Assembly (NCBI GenBank): GCA_964651475.1
Contig: CAZYXV010000011.1
Span: 62,001 to 126,000, forward strand
Direction: 5' to 3'
Length of the DNA: 64,000 bases
DNA from: JBGSMF01 sp964651475
Lineage (GTDB): Bacteria > Chloroflexota > Anaerolineae > Fen-1058
Part shown: positions 8,039 to 16,164 of the stretch, in pieces
How positions within the stretch are numbered: position 1 is the first letter of the stretch
How the letters are laid out: the number at the start of each line of letters is the position of its first letter
Notes under the pieces: generated by a model
Databases searched by the model: none
Seen by the model: the letters and a program-made list of their open reading frames with translations, nothing else
What the model was told of the DNA's origin: nothing
Program-made: the position numbers and the translations under genes

Positions 8039-11000
8039 ATGTCTAAATCTCCTTCTTTTCAACAAGCCATCTTGCGTTTTCAAGCCTTCTGGGCCGAGCA
8101 CGGCTGCGTGATCTGGCAGCCTTACAGCGAAAAGATGGGCGCCGGCACAGGCAACCCCGCCACCACGCTGCGCGTGTTGGGACCGGAGCCCTGGAATGTG
8201 TGTTACATCGAGCCAAGCTACCGACCTGACGATGGCCGCTACGCCGAAAACCCTAACCGCATGCAAATGCACACTCAACTCCAGGTCATTCTCAAACCTG
8301 ACCCCGGCAATCCGCAAGAGCTTTATCTGCAAAGCCTGGAAGCGATTGGCATTGATCGGCGCGAGCACGACATTCGCTTTGTGGAAGACAATTGGGAATC
8401 GCCTGCGCTGGGCGCGTGGGGCCTGGGGTGGGAGGTCTGGTGCGACGGATTGGAAATCACCCAATTTACCTACTTTCAACAATCCGGCGGGCAGACGCTC
8501 GACCCGGTGGCGGTTGAACTGACGTATGGCCTCGAACGCATCGTAATGTTTTTGCAAGACAAGCGCAGTGTGTGGGACATTGACTGGGGCGGCGGGCGCA
8601 CCTACGGCGACGTGCTGAAAACTCCTGAGGTCGAGCACTGCACCTATGATTTTGAATTTGCCAACGTCGAACGCTTGATCGAGATGTACAAATTGTTTGA
8701 GGCTGAGGCGCGCGCTTGCCTGGACCGCCAACCTCCCCTCGTCATCCTGGCGCACGATTACGTGCTGCGCTGCAGCCACACCTTTAACGTGCTGGACTCG
8801 CGCGGCGCGATTGGCGTGACCGAGCGCGCGGGCTATTTTGCCAAGATGCGCGACCTGTCGCGCCAGGTGGCGGCGGCGTACGTGGAGCAGCGCCAACGCG
8901 AGGAATATCCCTGGCTGGGCAAGGAACCAGGAACAAGGAACAAGGAACAAAGCCTGGAGGCAATGACCTTTGCCCTGGTCCCTAACACCTTATTACTGGA
9001 GATCGGCGTGGAGGAATTGCCCGCCAGCGATTTGACTGCCGCTATCCATCAACTGAAGGAGATAGCACCCAGATTGTTAGAGGATGCGCGCCTGGGGCAC
9101 GGCCCCATCGAGGTGTATGGCACGCCGCGCCGCCTGGCGGTGCTGGTGCGCGATCTGGCTCCGCGCCAAAGCTCGCTCGAGCAAATCGTCAAGGGGCCGG
9201 CCGCCAAAATTGCGTATGACGCCGCGGGCGCTCCGACCAAAGCCGCCCAGGGTTTTGCTCGGGGGCAAAAGGTGGCCGTGGAAAGCTTGCAAGTGCGCCA
9301 GATGGACGGCGGCGAGTACGTGGTGGCGCTCAGGCGCGAAGAGGGCCAGCCCGCGCCGCAAGTGTTGGCCGCGCTCTTGCCAGGGTTGATTGCCGCGATC
9401 AAGTTTGAAAAGGCCATGCGCTGGAATTCGACCAACGTTTCGTTCAGCCGCCCGATTCGCTGGTTGGCGGCGCTGCTGGGGACGCACGTCATCCCGTTCG
9501 AGTACGCCGGCCTGTCCAGCGGGCGCGTCACGCGCGGGCCGCGCGCGCAAGGCTCGCCCGAGCTAGAGATCCCCAACGCCGATGCTTACGCCGATTTGAT
9601 GAAATCGCACGGCGTCATCCTGGACGTGGACGAGCGCCGCGCCGAAATCAAAAAGCAAATGGATCAATTGGCTGCCTCCGTCAACGGCGTTGTGCCGGAT
9701 GATCCTGGCTTGCTCGAAGAAGTGACGAACCTGGTCGAGCAACCCACCGCGCTGTTGGGCGCCTTTGAGCCAGAGTATCTTGCTGTGCCTGCCGATGTGC
9801 TCATTACGGTGATGAAGAAACACCAGCGTTATTTTCCACTCACCAGCGATCAAGCGGCAGCGAGCGCCGAGCAGCAGGTAACGGGCAAGCGGCTTCTTCC
9901 CTACTTTGTGGCGGTGCGGAACGGGCCGGCGGATAACCTCGACATCGTGCGGCATGGCAACGAAGGCGTGCTGCGCGCGCGCTTTGCCGACGCAGCCTAT
10001 TTCGTCAAGCACGACGTACAAAAGAAACTGGAAGACTATTTGCCGCGCCTGGGCACGCTCACCTTCCAGGCCAGGCTCGGCTCGATGTTGGACAAGGTGC
10101 ATCGCATTGAGCAACTGGCGCCGCGCATTGCGGCGATGCTTAACCTGAGCGAGGCTGAAACGCACATCGCCAGCCGCGCAGCGCACCTGTGCAAAGCCGA
10201 TTTGGCAACGCAGATGGTGGTGGACATTACGAGCTTGCAAGGCGTGATGGGCCGCGAGTATGCGCTGCAGCAAGGCGAATCCCCAGAGGTCGCGGAAGCT
10301 GTTTTTGAACATTACTTGCCTCGCTACGCGGGCGACAAGTTGCCAGAAAGCAAGCCGGGCGTCGTGGTCGGCTTGGCCGACAAGCTAGACAGCCTGGCGG
10401 GTCTGTTTGCCGTTGGCCTCATTCCCACCGGCTCGGCGGACCCGTTTGCCTTGCGCCGCGCGGCGCTGGGCATCGTTCAAGTGCTTGTGGAAAAGGCCGT
10501 CTCGGTTTCAGTGCGCGCGCTGCTGCAAGCCGCCGCGCAGGTCCAGCCTGTGCCAGCCGGCGACGAAGCGATTGCGCAAGCGCATACCTTTATTGTAGAG
10601 CGTCTGCGCGTGTTGCTGAGCGACCAGGGTTGGCGCTACGACCTGGTGGACAGTGTGTTATCCGCGCGCGGCGACGACCCGTATCGCGCCCGGCAAGCCC
10701 TTGAACAACTGGCCGGCTGGACGGCGCGCCCCGATTGGAACGATTTGCTTTCCAACTATGCGCGCTGCGTGCGTATCACGCGCGAGCTGGCCGAGCAGTT
10801 CCCGCTGGATGTCCGCCGCGACCCGGACCCCAGCACGCAGGCATTGTACCGCGCCTATCAATCCGTCGCGGAGCGCGTCACGCCGCACAGCAGCGTGGAC
10901 GAATTTTTTGCCGCCTTTGCGCCCATTGTCCCCGTCATCAGCCAATTCTTTATTGACGTGCTGGTGATGCATCAGGACGAGGCGCTGCGCACCACGCGCC

Positions 11001-11071
11001 TGGCTCTCTTGCAGCGCATCTCTGCGCTCACACAGGGCATTGTGGATTTGAGCAAGGTGGAAGGATTCTAG
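8039..11071 (+). CDS. glyQS: Glycyl-tRNA synthetase, alpha and beta subunits fused
   Basis: 1010 aa. It charges tRNA-Gly with glycine. Residues 1-about 290 are the class II catalytic alpha subunit (QPYSEKMGAGTGNPATTLRVLGPEPWNV, given here only as its first part QPYSEKMGAGTGN; later IEPSYRPDDGRY and ELTYGLERI). Residues about 315-1010 are the beta subunit with its anticodon-binding end (LLLEIGVEELPASDL, MRWNSTNVSFSRPIRWL in part, KKHQRYFP). Most bacteria have separate glyQ and glyS genes; single-chain fusions are known in some lineages. The linker (about 294-312) is encoded by repeated AGGAACA units. No Shine-Dalgarno sequence precedes the ATG. Confidence 0.93.
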   Translation: MSKSPSFQQAILRFQAFWAEHGCVIWQPYSEKMGAGTGNPATTLRVLGPEPWNVCYIEPSYRPDDGRYAENPNRMQMHTQLQVILKPDPGNPQELYLQSLEAIGIDRREHDIRFVEDNWESPALGAWGLGWEVWCDGLEITQFTYFQQSGGQTLDPVAVELTYGLERIVMFLQDKRSVWDIDWGGGRTYGDVLKTPEVEHCTYDFEFANVERLIEMYKLFEAEARACLDRQPPLVILAHDYVLRCSHTFNVLDSRGAIGVTERAGYFAKMRDLSRQVAAAYVEQRQREEYPWLGKEPGTRNKEQSLEAMTFALVPNTLLLEIGVEELPASDLTAAIHQLKEIAPRLLEDARLGHGPIEVYGTPRRLAVLVRDLAPRQSSLEQIVKGPAAKIAYDAAGAPTKAAQGFARGQKVAVESLQVRQMDGGEYVVALRREEGQPAPQVLAALLPGLIAAIKFEKAMRWNSTNVSFSRPIRWLAALLGTHVIPFEYAGLSSGRVTRGPRAQGSPELEIPNADAYADLMKSHGVILDVDERRAEIKKQMDQLAASVNGVVPDDPGLLEEVTNLVEQPTALLGAFEPEYLAVPADVLITVMKKHQRYFPLTSDQAAASAEQQVTGKRLLPYFVAVRNGPADNLDIVRHGNEGVLRARFADAAYFVKHDVQKKLEDYLPRLGTLTFQARLGSMLDKVHRIEQLAPRIAAMLNLSEAETHIASRAAHLCKADLATQMVVDITSLQGVMGREYALQQGESPEVAEAVFEHYLPRYAGDKLPESKPGVVVGLADKLDSLAGLFAVGLIPTGSADPFALRRAALGIVQVLVEKAVSVSVRALLQAAAQVQPVPAGDEAIAQAHTFIVERLRVLLSDQGWRYDLVDSVLSARGDDPYRARQALEQLAGWTARPDWNDLLSNYARCVRITRELAEQFPLDVRRDPDPSTQALYRAYQSVAERVTPHSSVDEFFAAFAPIVPVISQFFIDVLVMHQDEALRTTRLALLQRISALTQGIVDLSKVEGF
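8921..8952 (+). repeat. AGGAACA tandem repeat encoding the glyQS linker
   Basis: From 8925 the coding strand reads four near-perfect GGAACA-type units separated by A or AG. In frame this gives KEPGTRNKEQS, exactly where the alpha part ends and the beta part begins. Such GGAACAAGGAACA runs look like a dispersed intergenic repeat that became coding. Confidence 0.7.
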
Positions 11072-11079
11072 TGGGTGAT

Positions 11080-11108
11080 TTGCGTTTCAATACAACAAAA
11101 GATATAAT
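11080..11108 (+). promoter_or_regulatory. ppdK promoter
   Basis: -35 TTGCGT (11080-11085), a 17-base spacer and -10 TATAAT (11103-11108), starting ten bases after the glyQS stop. The predicted start near 11115 leaves a leader of about 108 bases before ppdK. Confidence 0.7.
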
Positions 11109-11129
11109 AGGCAGCGCGATAACTACCAG

Positions 11130-11164
11130 ACCACCTGGACACTTGTGTCTATGTGGTATTTTTT
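11130..11164 (+). terminator. Terminator-like hairpin inside the ppdK leader
   Basis: ACCAC (11130-11134) pairs with GTGGT (11153-11157), with an inner stem GACAC/GTGTC, and is followed by ATTTTTT (11158-11164). It lies downstream of the ppdK promoter, so it is either the glyQS terminator placed behind the next promoter or an attenuator for ppdK. Confidence 0.5.
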
Positions 11165-11222
11165 CGGCCATACACTCTGCGCAACAAGAGAAAAGATCTA
11201 AACATCATAAGGAGTAGTTTAC

Positions 11223-14132
11223 ATGAACAAGTGGGTTTACTTATTTACCGAGGTGCAAGAAGCCGAGCAGCTTACGGGCAGTTGGGACGGCGTGCGCGGC
11301 CTGCTGGGCGGCAAGGGCGCCGGGCTGTTTGACATGGTACGCGCCGGCCTGCCGGTGCCGCCGGGCTTTACGATCACCACCGAGGCCTGCAATGCTTTCT
11401 TTGCCGCCGGCAAGCAGTTCCCCGAAGGCTTGTGGGATCAGGCGCTGGAAGCGATGAAAGTGACTGAGCAAAGTGCGGGCAAGAGCTTTGGCGATCCGGC
11501 CAACCCGCTGCTGGTCAGCGTCCGCTCTGGCGCCAAGTTTTCCATGCCGGGCATGATGGACACCGTGCTGAACGTTGGCCTCAACGACCGGACACTCGAA
11601 GGGCTGGCAGCGCTATCAGGCAACGAGCGCTTTGCTTACGACGCCTATCGCCGCCTCATCCAGATGTTTGGCCGCATCGTCAAGGGCATCTCGGGCGAAA
11701 AGTTTGAGCACATTCTGGACAAGTACAAGGCCAAGACCGCGGGCGGCAGAGATACTGACTTGAGCACCGATCAGCTCGTCAAGATCGTGGCCGAATACAA
11801 GGCGCTGTACAAGAAAGAATTGGGCGAGGACTTTCCGCAAGATCCTTACGAACAACTGCGCCAGGCCGTCGAGGCTGTCTTCCAGTCGTGGTTTGGCAAG
11901 CGCGCCACGGACTATCGCAATTACAACAAGATCCCGCATGATCTGGGCACCGCCGTCAATGTGGTGACCATGGTCTTTGGCAACATGGGCGACGACAGCG
12001 GCACGGGCGTGGCCTTTAGCCGCGACCCGGCCACGGGCGAAAAGGTCCTCTACGGCGAATACTTGTTCAACGCCCAGGGCGAAGATGTGGTGGCCGGCAC
12101 CCGCACGCCCAAAAAGATCGCCGAGCTGGCGGCGGATAACCCCGACGTCTACCAGCAATTTGTCGAAATCGTAGATCGCCTGGAGCGCCACTATCGCGAG
12201 ATGCAAGACATGGAATTTACCATCGAGCGCGGCAAGCTCTACATGCTCCAGACCCGCACCGGCAAGCGCACGGTCAAGTCGGCGGTCAAGATCGCGGTAG
12301 ACATGGTGCACGAAGGCATCATCACGCGCGAACAGGCTCTTCAGCGCATCGAGGCGGCGCAAATCAACCAATTGCTTTTGCCCCGCTTTGACGACAAGGC
12401 CAAAAAATCGGGCGTGCTGTTGGCCAAAGGCTTGAACGCTTCACCGGGCGCGGCTACCGGTATTGCGATCTTTGACGCCGATACCGCCGAAGAATTGGGC
12501 AAGGCAGGTAAAGCCATCATCCTGGTGCGCGCCGAAACCAATCCCGACGACGTTCACGGCATGTTGGTGGCCAAGGGCATCCTCACGCAGCGCGGCGGGG
12601 CGACTTCGCACGCGGCGGTGGTGGCGCGCGGGCTGGGCAAGCCGTGCGTGGCCGGCTGCGAGGCCATCCGCGTGGATGCCGAAAAGAAGCAGTTTACGGT
12701 AGATGGCCAGGCTATCAAGGAAGGCGACTCTATTTCGATTGACGGCACCACCGGTGAGGTGTTCGCCGGGCAAATCGCCACCATCGTCCCCAACCTGGCC
12801 GAAGAAAAGGAATTGAGCGAGCTGCTGGCGTGGGCCGACGAAATCCGCGCCGGCGACGTTCGCCCCGTCTTTGGCTCCAGCCCCACCAAGGGCTTGCAGG
12901 TGTGGGCCAACGCCGATTACCCGCGCGACGCGCGCGTGGCGCGCGCTTTTGGCGCGCAGGGCATTGGCTTGTGCCGCACCGAGCACATGTTCTTTGAGCA
13001 AGAACGCCTGCCGGTAGTGCAAAAGATGATTTTGAACGCTTCCGCGGCGCAGGCGCTGCTCAACCGCCAGGCGGCGGCCGAAGCGGAACTTGCCAGGCGC
13101 CCCGATAACAAAGAGGCCAAGAAAGCTGCGGCTGAAATTAAAAAGACGGTCAAGCAATCCGCGGTCGTCAAAGCCTACCAGGGTGCGCTCAAGCAATTGC
13201 TGCCCTTCCAGCGCAAGGACTTTGAAGGCATCTTTGAGGCGATGGATGGGTTGCCTGTCATTATCCGGCTGATTGACCCGCCGCTGCACGAATTCCTGCC
13301 CAGCCACGAGAGCCTGCTTGAAGAGGTCACCGACCTCAAGGCGCGCCTCGACATGGCCAGGCGGATTGTGTATCGCCCCCGCAAGGGCGAAAAGAGCCTC
13401 AAGCAAATGCAAGCCGAGCTGGTGGAAAAGGAAAAGCTGCTGGCCGCCGTCAGCGGCATGCGCGAAGCCAACCCCATGCTTGGCTTGCGCGGCATTCGCC
13501 TGGGCATCACCTATCCCGGCATCACCGAGATGCAGGTGCGCGCCATTTTTGAGGCCGCCTGCAATCAGGCTAAAAAGGGCATCGTCGTCATGCCGGAAGT
13601 AATGATCCCGCTCACCGGCCACGTCAACGAGCTCAAGATCAGCCAGACGGCGCTCGAAAACGTCGCCAAGCAGGTGATGCGAGAAAAGGGCGTCGAGATC
13701 GAGTACAAGTTTGGCACAATGATCGAGGTGCCGCGCGGCGCGCTCACCGCCGGGCAGATTGCCGAGTACGCTCAGTTCTTTTCGTTCGGCACCAACGATC
13801 TGACGCAGACGACGTTCGGCTACAGCCGCGACGACGCCGAGGGCAAGTTCTTGCTGAATTACGTCGAAAACAAGGTTTTGCCCGAAAATCCGTTCCAGGT
13901 GCTCGACCGCGAGGGCGTGGGGCAACTGGTTCGCATGGCCGTCACCGAAGGCCGCAAGGCCCGCCCCACGATTGAGATTGGCATTTGCGGGGAGCACGGC
14001 GGCGATCCAAGCTCTATCGAGTTTTGCCATAACAACGGCCTCAATTACGTCTCGTGCAGCCCCTACCGCGTGCCGGTGGCGCGGCTGGCGGCAGCGCAGG
14101 CGGCGCTGGGCACGATTACCCGAGACAAGTAA
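11223..14132 (+). CDS. ppdK: Pyruvate, phosphate dikinase
   Basis: 969 aa; typical bacterial enzymes are about 870-900. It interconverts PEP + AMP + PPi and pyruvate + ATP + Pi in the cytosol. The N-terminal ATP-grasp domain has GGKGAGLFDM and the family motif SVRSGAKFSMPGMMDTVLN. The phosphohistidine swivel domain has GGATSHAAVVARGLGKPCV. The C-terminal PEP/pyruvate TIM barrel ends in GICGEHGGDP and CSPYRVPVARLAAA with the catalytic Cys. Two Lys/Glu-rich insertions at about residues 605-650 and 715-745 explain the extra length. The start is the ATG at 11223 behind AAGGAG. Confidence 0.95.
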   Translation: MNKWVYLFTEVQEAEQLTGSWDGVRGLLGGKGAGLFDMVRAGLPVPPGFTITTEACNAFFAAGKQFPEGLWDQALEAMKVTEQSAGKSFGDPANPLLVSVRSGAKFSMPGMMDTVLNVGLNDRTLEGLAALSGNERFAYDAYRRLIQMFGRIVKGISGEKFEHILDKYKAKTAGGRDTDLSTDQLVKIVAEYKALYKKELGEDFPQDPYEQLRQAVEAVFQSWFGKRATDYRNYNKIPHDLGTAVNVVTMVFGNMGDDSGTGVAFSRDPATGEKVLYGEYLFNAQGEDVVAGTRTPKKIAELAADNPDVYQQFVEIVDRLERHYREMQDMEFTIERGKLYMLQTRTGKRTVKSAVKIAVDMVHEGIITREQALQRIEAAQINQLLLPRFDDKAKKSGVLLAKGLNASPGAATGIAIFDADTAEELGKAGKAIILVRAETNPDDVHGMLVAKGILTQRGGATSHAAVVARGLGKPCVAGCEAIRVDAEKKQFTVDGQAIKEGDSISIDGTTGEVFAGQIATIVPNLAEEKELSELLAWADEIRAGDVRPVFGSSPTKGLQVWANADYPRDARVARAFGAQGIGLCRTEHMFFEQERLPVVQKMILNASAAQALLNRQAAAEAELARRPDNKEAKKAAAEIKKTVKQSAVVKAYQGALKQLLPFQRKDFEGIFEAMDGLPVIIRLIDPPLHEFLPSHESLLEEVTDLKARLDMARRIVYRPRKGEKSLKQMQAELVEKEKLLAAVSGMREANPMLGLRGIRLGITYPGITEMQVRAIFEAACNQAKKGIVVMPEVMIPLTGHVNELKISQTALENVAKQVMREKGVEIEYKFGTMIEVPRGALTAGQIAEYAQFFSFGTNDLTQTTFGYSRDDAEGKFLLNYVENKVLPENPFQVLDREGVGQLVRMAVTEGRKARPTIEIGICGEHGGDPSSIEFCHNNGLNYVSCSPYRVPVARLAAAQAALGTITRDK

Positions 14133-14155
14133 GCGCGGCTCACGTCACCAATTTG

Positions 14156-14183
14156 CAAACGGCAACCCAATGGTTGCCGTTTG
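14156..14183 (+). terminator. ppdK terminator
   Basis: CAAACGGCAACC (14156-14167) and GGTTGCCGTTTG (14172-14183) form a 12-bp stem with a CAAT loop, followed by TCTTT. It ends nine bases before the dnaG -10 box, so the dnaG -35 region lies in the stem. Confidence 0.85.
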
Positions 14184-14192
14184 TCTTTATGC

Positions 14193-14198
14193 TATAAT
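14193..14198 (+). promoter_or_regulatory. dnaG -10 box, leaderless arrangement
   Basis: TATAAT nine bases before the dnaG ATG at 14208, with no Shine-Dalgarno sequence between them. The predicted transcript start falls within three bases of the start codon. Confidence 0.6.
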
Positions 14199-14207
14199 AG
14201 ACGCGCT

Positions 14208-16124
14208 ATGAGCGTCATAGACGAAATCAAGTCCAAACTGGATATTGTTGACCTGGTGTCCGAGACGGTCAAGCTGCGCAAGAGCGGCCGCACGTTCACG
14301 GGCTTTTGCCCGTTCCACGCCAACACGCGCACGCCGTCGTTTGTGGTGTGGCCGGAAACGGATACGTGGCGCTGCTTTGGCGCGTGCAACACTGGCGGCG
14401 ACATTTTCTCGTTCGTGATGAAGCGCGACAATTGCGACTTTGGCGAGGCATTGCAGGTGTTGGCTCACCGCGCGGGCGTGGAGCTCGCGCCGCCCACGCC
14501 CGCACAGCAAGTGGCCGACGAGGAAGCCGAGCGGCTGCGCGCGGCCTTGGAGGCCGCCGTCACCTACTTTCACAACCTGCTCCAAAACGCGCCGCAGGCG
14601 CGCGGCGCGCGAGAGTACCTGGACAAGCGCGGGCTGACGCCAGAGACCATCACGCACTTTCAACTCGGCTACAGCCTGGATGATTGGCACGCGCTGGAAA
14701 GCTACCTGGGCGCGCGCAACCTGGCGCGCGCCGAACTGGTGCAGGCGGGATTGCTCACCGAGCGTGAAGACGGCAAGGTATACGACCGCTTCCGCGGGCG
14801 GCTGATGTTCCCCATCCGCGACGGGCGCGGGCGCATGATCGGTTTTGGCGCGCGCACGCTGAGCGGCGAAGAACCCAAATATCTCAACTCGCCGCAGACG
14901 GCATTGTTTGACAAGAGCGCCACCCTGTACGCGCTCGACCTGGCGCGCGCAGCTATCCGCCAGGCTAACGTCGCCGTCATCGTCGAAGGCTACATGGACG
15001 CCATCGCCGCGCACCAGGCCGGCTTTGCCAACGTGGTGGCTTCGATGGGCACGGCGTTGACCGAGGCGCAATTCAAGCTCCTGACCCGGCTGGCAAACAA
15101 GCTCGTGCTGGCGCTCGACCCGGACACCGCTGGCTTGCAGTCTATGCTACGCGGGCTGGATGTGGCGCGCGCCACGCTGGAGCGCGACCTGGCGCCCGTG
15201 TTCGATCCAAAGGGGTTGATTGGCTATGAGGCCCGCCTGAAAGCCGACATTCGTGTGGCGGTGATGCCGGATGAACTCGACCCCGACGAGGTCATTCGCG
15301 CCAATCCGGAGCAGTGGACTGGATTAATAGCAAATGCTTTACCTGTGATAGAATACGTTATCCAGACTTTATCTGCCGGGCGCGACCTGAACGATCCCAA
15401 AGAGAAAGCTGCTCTATCGCAGCAGGTCGTCCCGCTGATTCAAGATGTGGCGAATCCGTCCGAACGCGCCTATTACGCCCAAAAGCTGGCGCGGGTCATT
15501 GGCGCGGATGCTTACGTGTTGCAGCGGCAAATCGCGGCCGGCGGCCCAGTCGCGCCGGTCAGGCGCGCCCGGCCGTCCGCCAGCGCGCCAGTCCCTGTCA
15601 AGGCCGAGCATTCCGACGCCAGGATGTTAAAAGAATTGGAGGCGTATTGCTTATCGGCGCTGCTCCGCGCGCCCGGCGCATTGGACGACATTGACGATAC
15701 TTTTGATCAGGTGGATCTGCCGCAGTTTAGCGCGGAGGATTTTACAGACCAGGCATACGGCCAGCTCTTTACGCTTATCAGGCAAGTGGCCGGGCGTTGT
15801 GAAGACATTATAGAACTGGCGGAACAAGTTCGAGCGCGTATGGATAGCTCGCTGTTGCCTGCACTGGACGAAGTGGACGCGCTGCCCGCGCGCCCTGGCG
15901 ATGAGCCGGCCCTGGGCGCTACCCAGAGCGCGTTGCGGTTGCGCCACTTGAATGTACAGCGCCGGCAGCGGGAACTGCAAGCGTTGATTCAGGCGGTGAA
16001 CGATGCGCCGGAGGGCGCTGATGAGAATTGGATTCAGGTCCAGCGCGCCAACACCGATGCCTTGCGTAAACTCGACCGCGTTATGCGCAGCCACGAGTGG
16101 CTGCAAAATACCGGTGGAATGTAG
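14208..16124 (+). CDS. dnaG: DnaG primase
   Basis: 638 aa. It makes RNA primers for DNA replication together with the DnaB helicase. The N-terminal CHC2 zinc-binding domain has CPFHANTRTPSF and CFGACNTGGDIFSFV; the third ligand pair is C with GAC where many enzymes have CGxGG. The TOPRIM catalytic core has VIVEGYMDAIAAHQAG, ASMGTALTEAQ and LALDPDTAGLQS (the acidic DPD metal site). The C-terminal third is the DnaB-interacting region and diverges. The ATG at 14208 follows directly on a TATAAT box. rpoD follows after 40 bases, the classic macromolecular-synthesis order. Confidence 0.95.
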   Translation: MSVIDEIKSKLDIVDLVSETVKLRKSGRTFTGFCPFHANTRTPSFVVWPETDTWRCFGACNTGGDIFSFVMKRDNCDFGEALQVLAHRAGVELAPPTPAQQVADEEAERLRAALEAAVTYFHNLLQNAPQARGAREYLDKRGLTPETITHFQLGYSLDDWHALESYLGARNLARAELVQAGLLTEREDGKVYDRFRGRLMFPIRDGRGRMIGFGARTLSGEEPKYLNSPQTALFDKSATLYALDLARAAIRQANVAVIVEGYMDAIAAHQAGFANVVASMGTALTEAQFKLLTRLANKLVLALDPDTAGLQSMLRGLDVARATLERDLAPVFDPKGLIGYEARLKADIRVAVMPDELDPDEVIRANPEQWTGLIANALPVIEYVIQTLSAGRDLNDPKEKAALSQQVVPLIQDVANPSERAYYAQKLARVIGADAYVLQRQIAAGGPVAPVRRARPSASAPVPVKAEHSDARMLKELEAYCLSALLRAPGALDDIDDTFDQVDLPQFSAEDFTDQAYGQLFTLIRQVAGRCEDIIELAEQVRARMDSSLLPALDEVDALPARPGDEPALGATQSALRLRHLNVQRRQRELQALIQAVNDAPEGADENWIQVQRANTDALRKLDRVMRSHEWLQNTGGM

Positions 16125-16150
16125 ATTTATTGTATTGTTGCAATATGAGA

Positions 16151-16156
16151 TATAAT
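16151..16156 (+). promoter_or_regulatory. rpoD -10 box, leaderless arrangement
   Basis: TATAAT eight bases before the rpoD ATG at 16165. A TTATTG at 16127-16132 is a possible -35 with an 18-base spacer. No Shine-Dalgarno sequence is visible. Confidence 0.55.
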
Positions 16157-16164
16157 ACGCTGTG

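Noticed and set aside
7964..8950. A 328-codon frame opposite the glyQS alpha part
   Set aside because: Antisense shadow of the highly conserved catalytic domain.
8921..8952. Tandem AGGAACA units as a CRISPR or regulatory repeat
   Set aside because: Units are seven bases, contiguous and within a coding region; there are no spacers.
12441..14030. A 529-codon open frame opposite ppdK
   Set aside because: His/Arg/Gly-rich antisense composition without domains or a ribosome site; ppdK is unambiguous.
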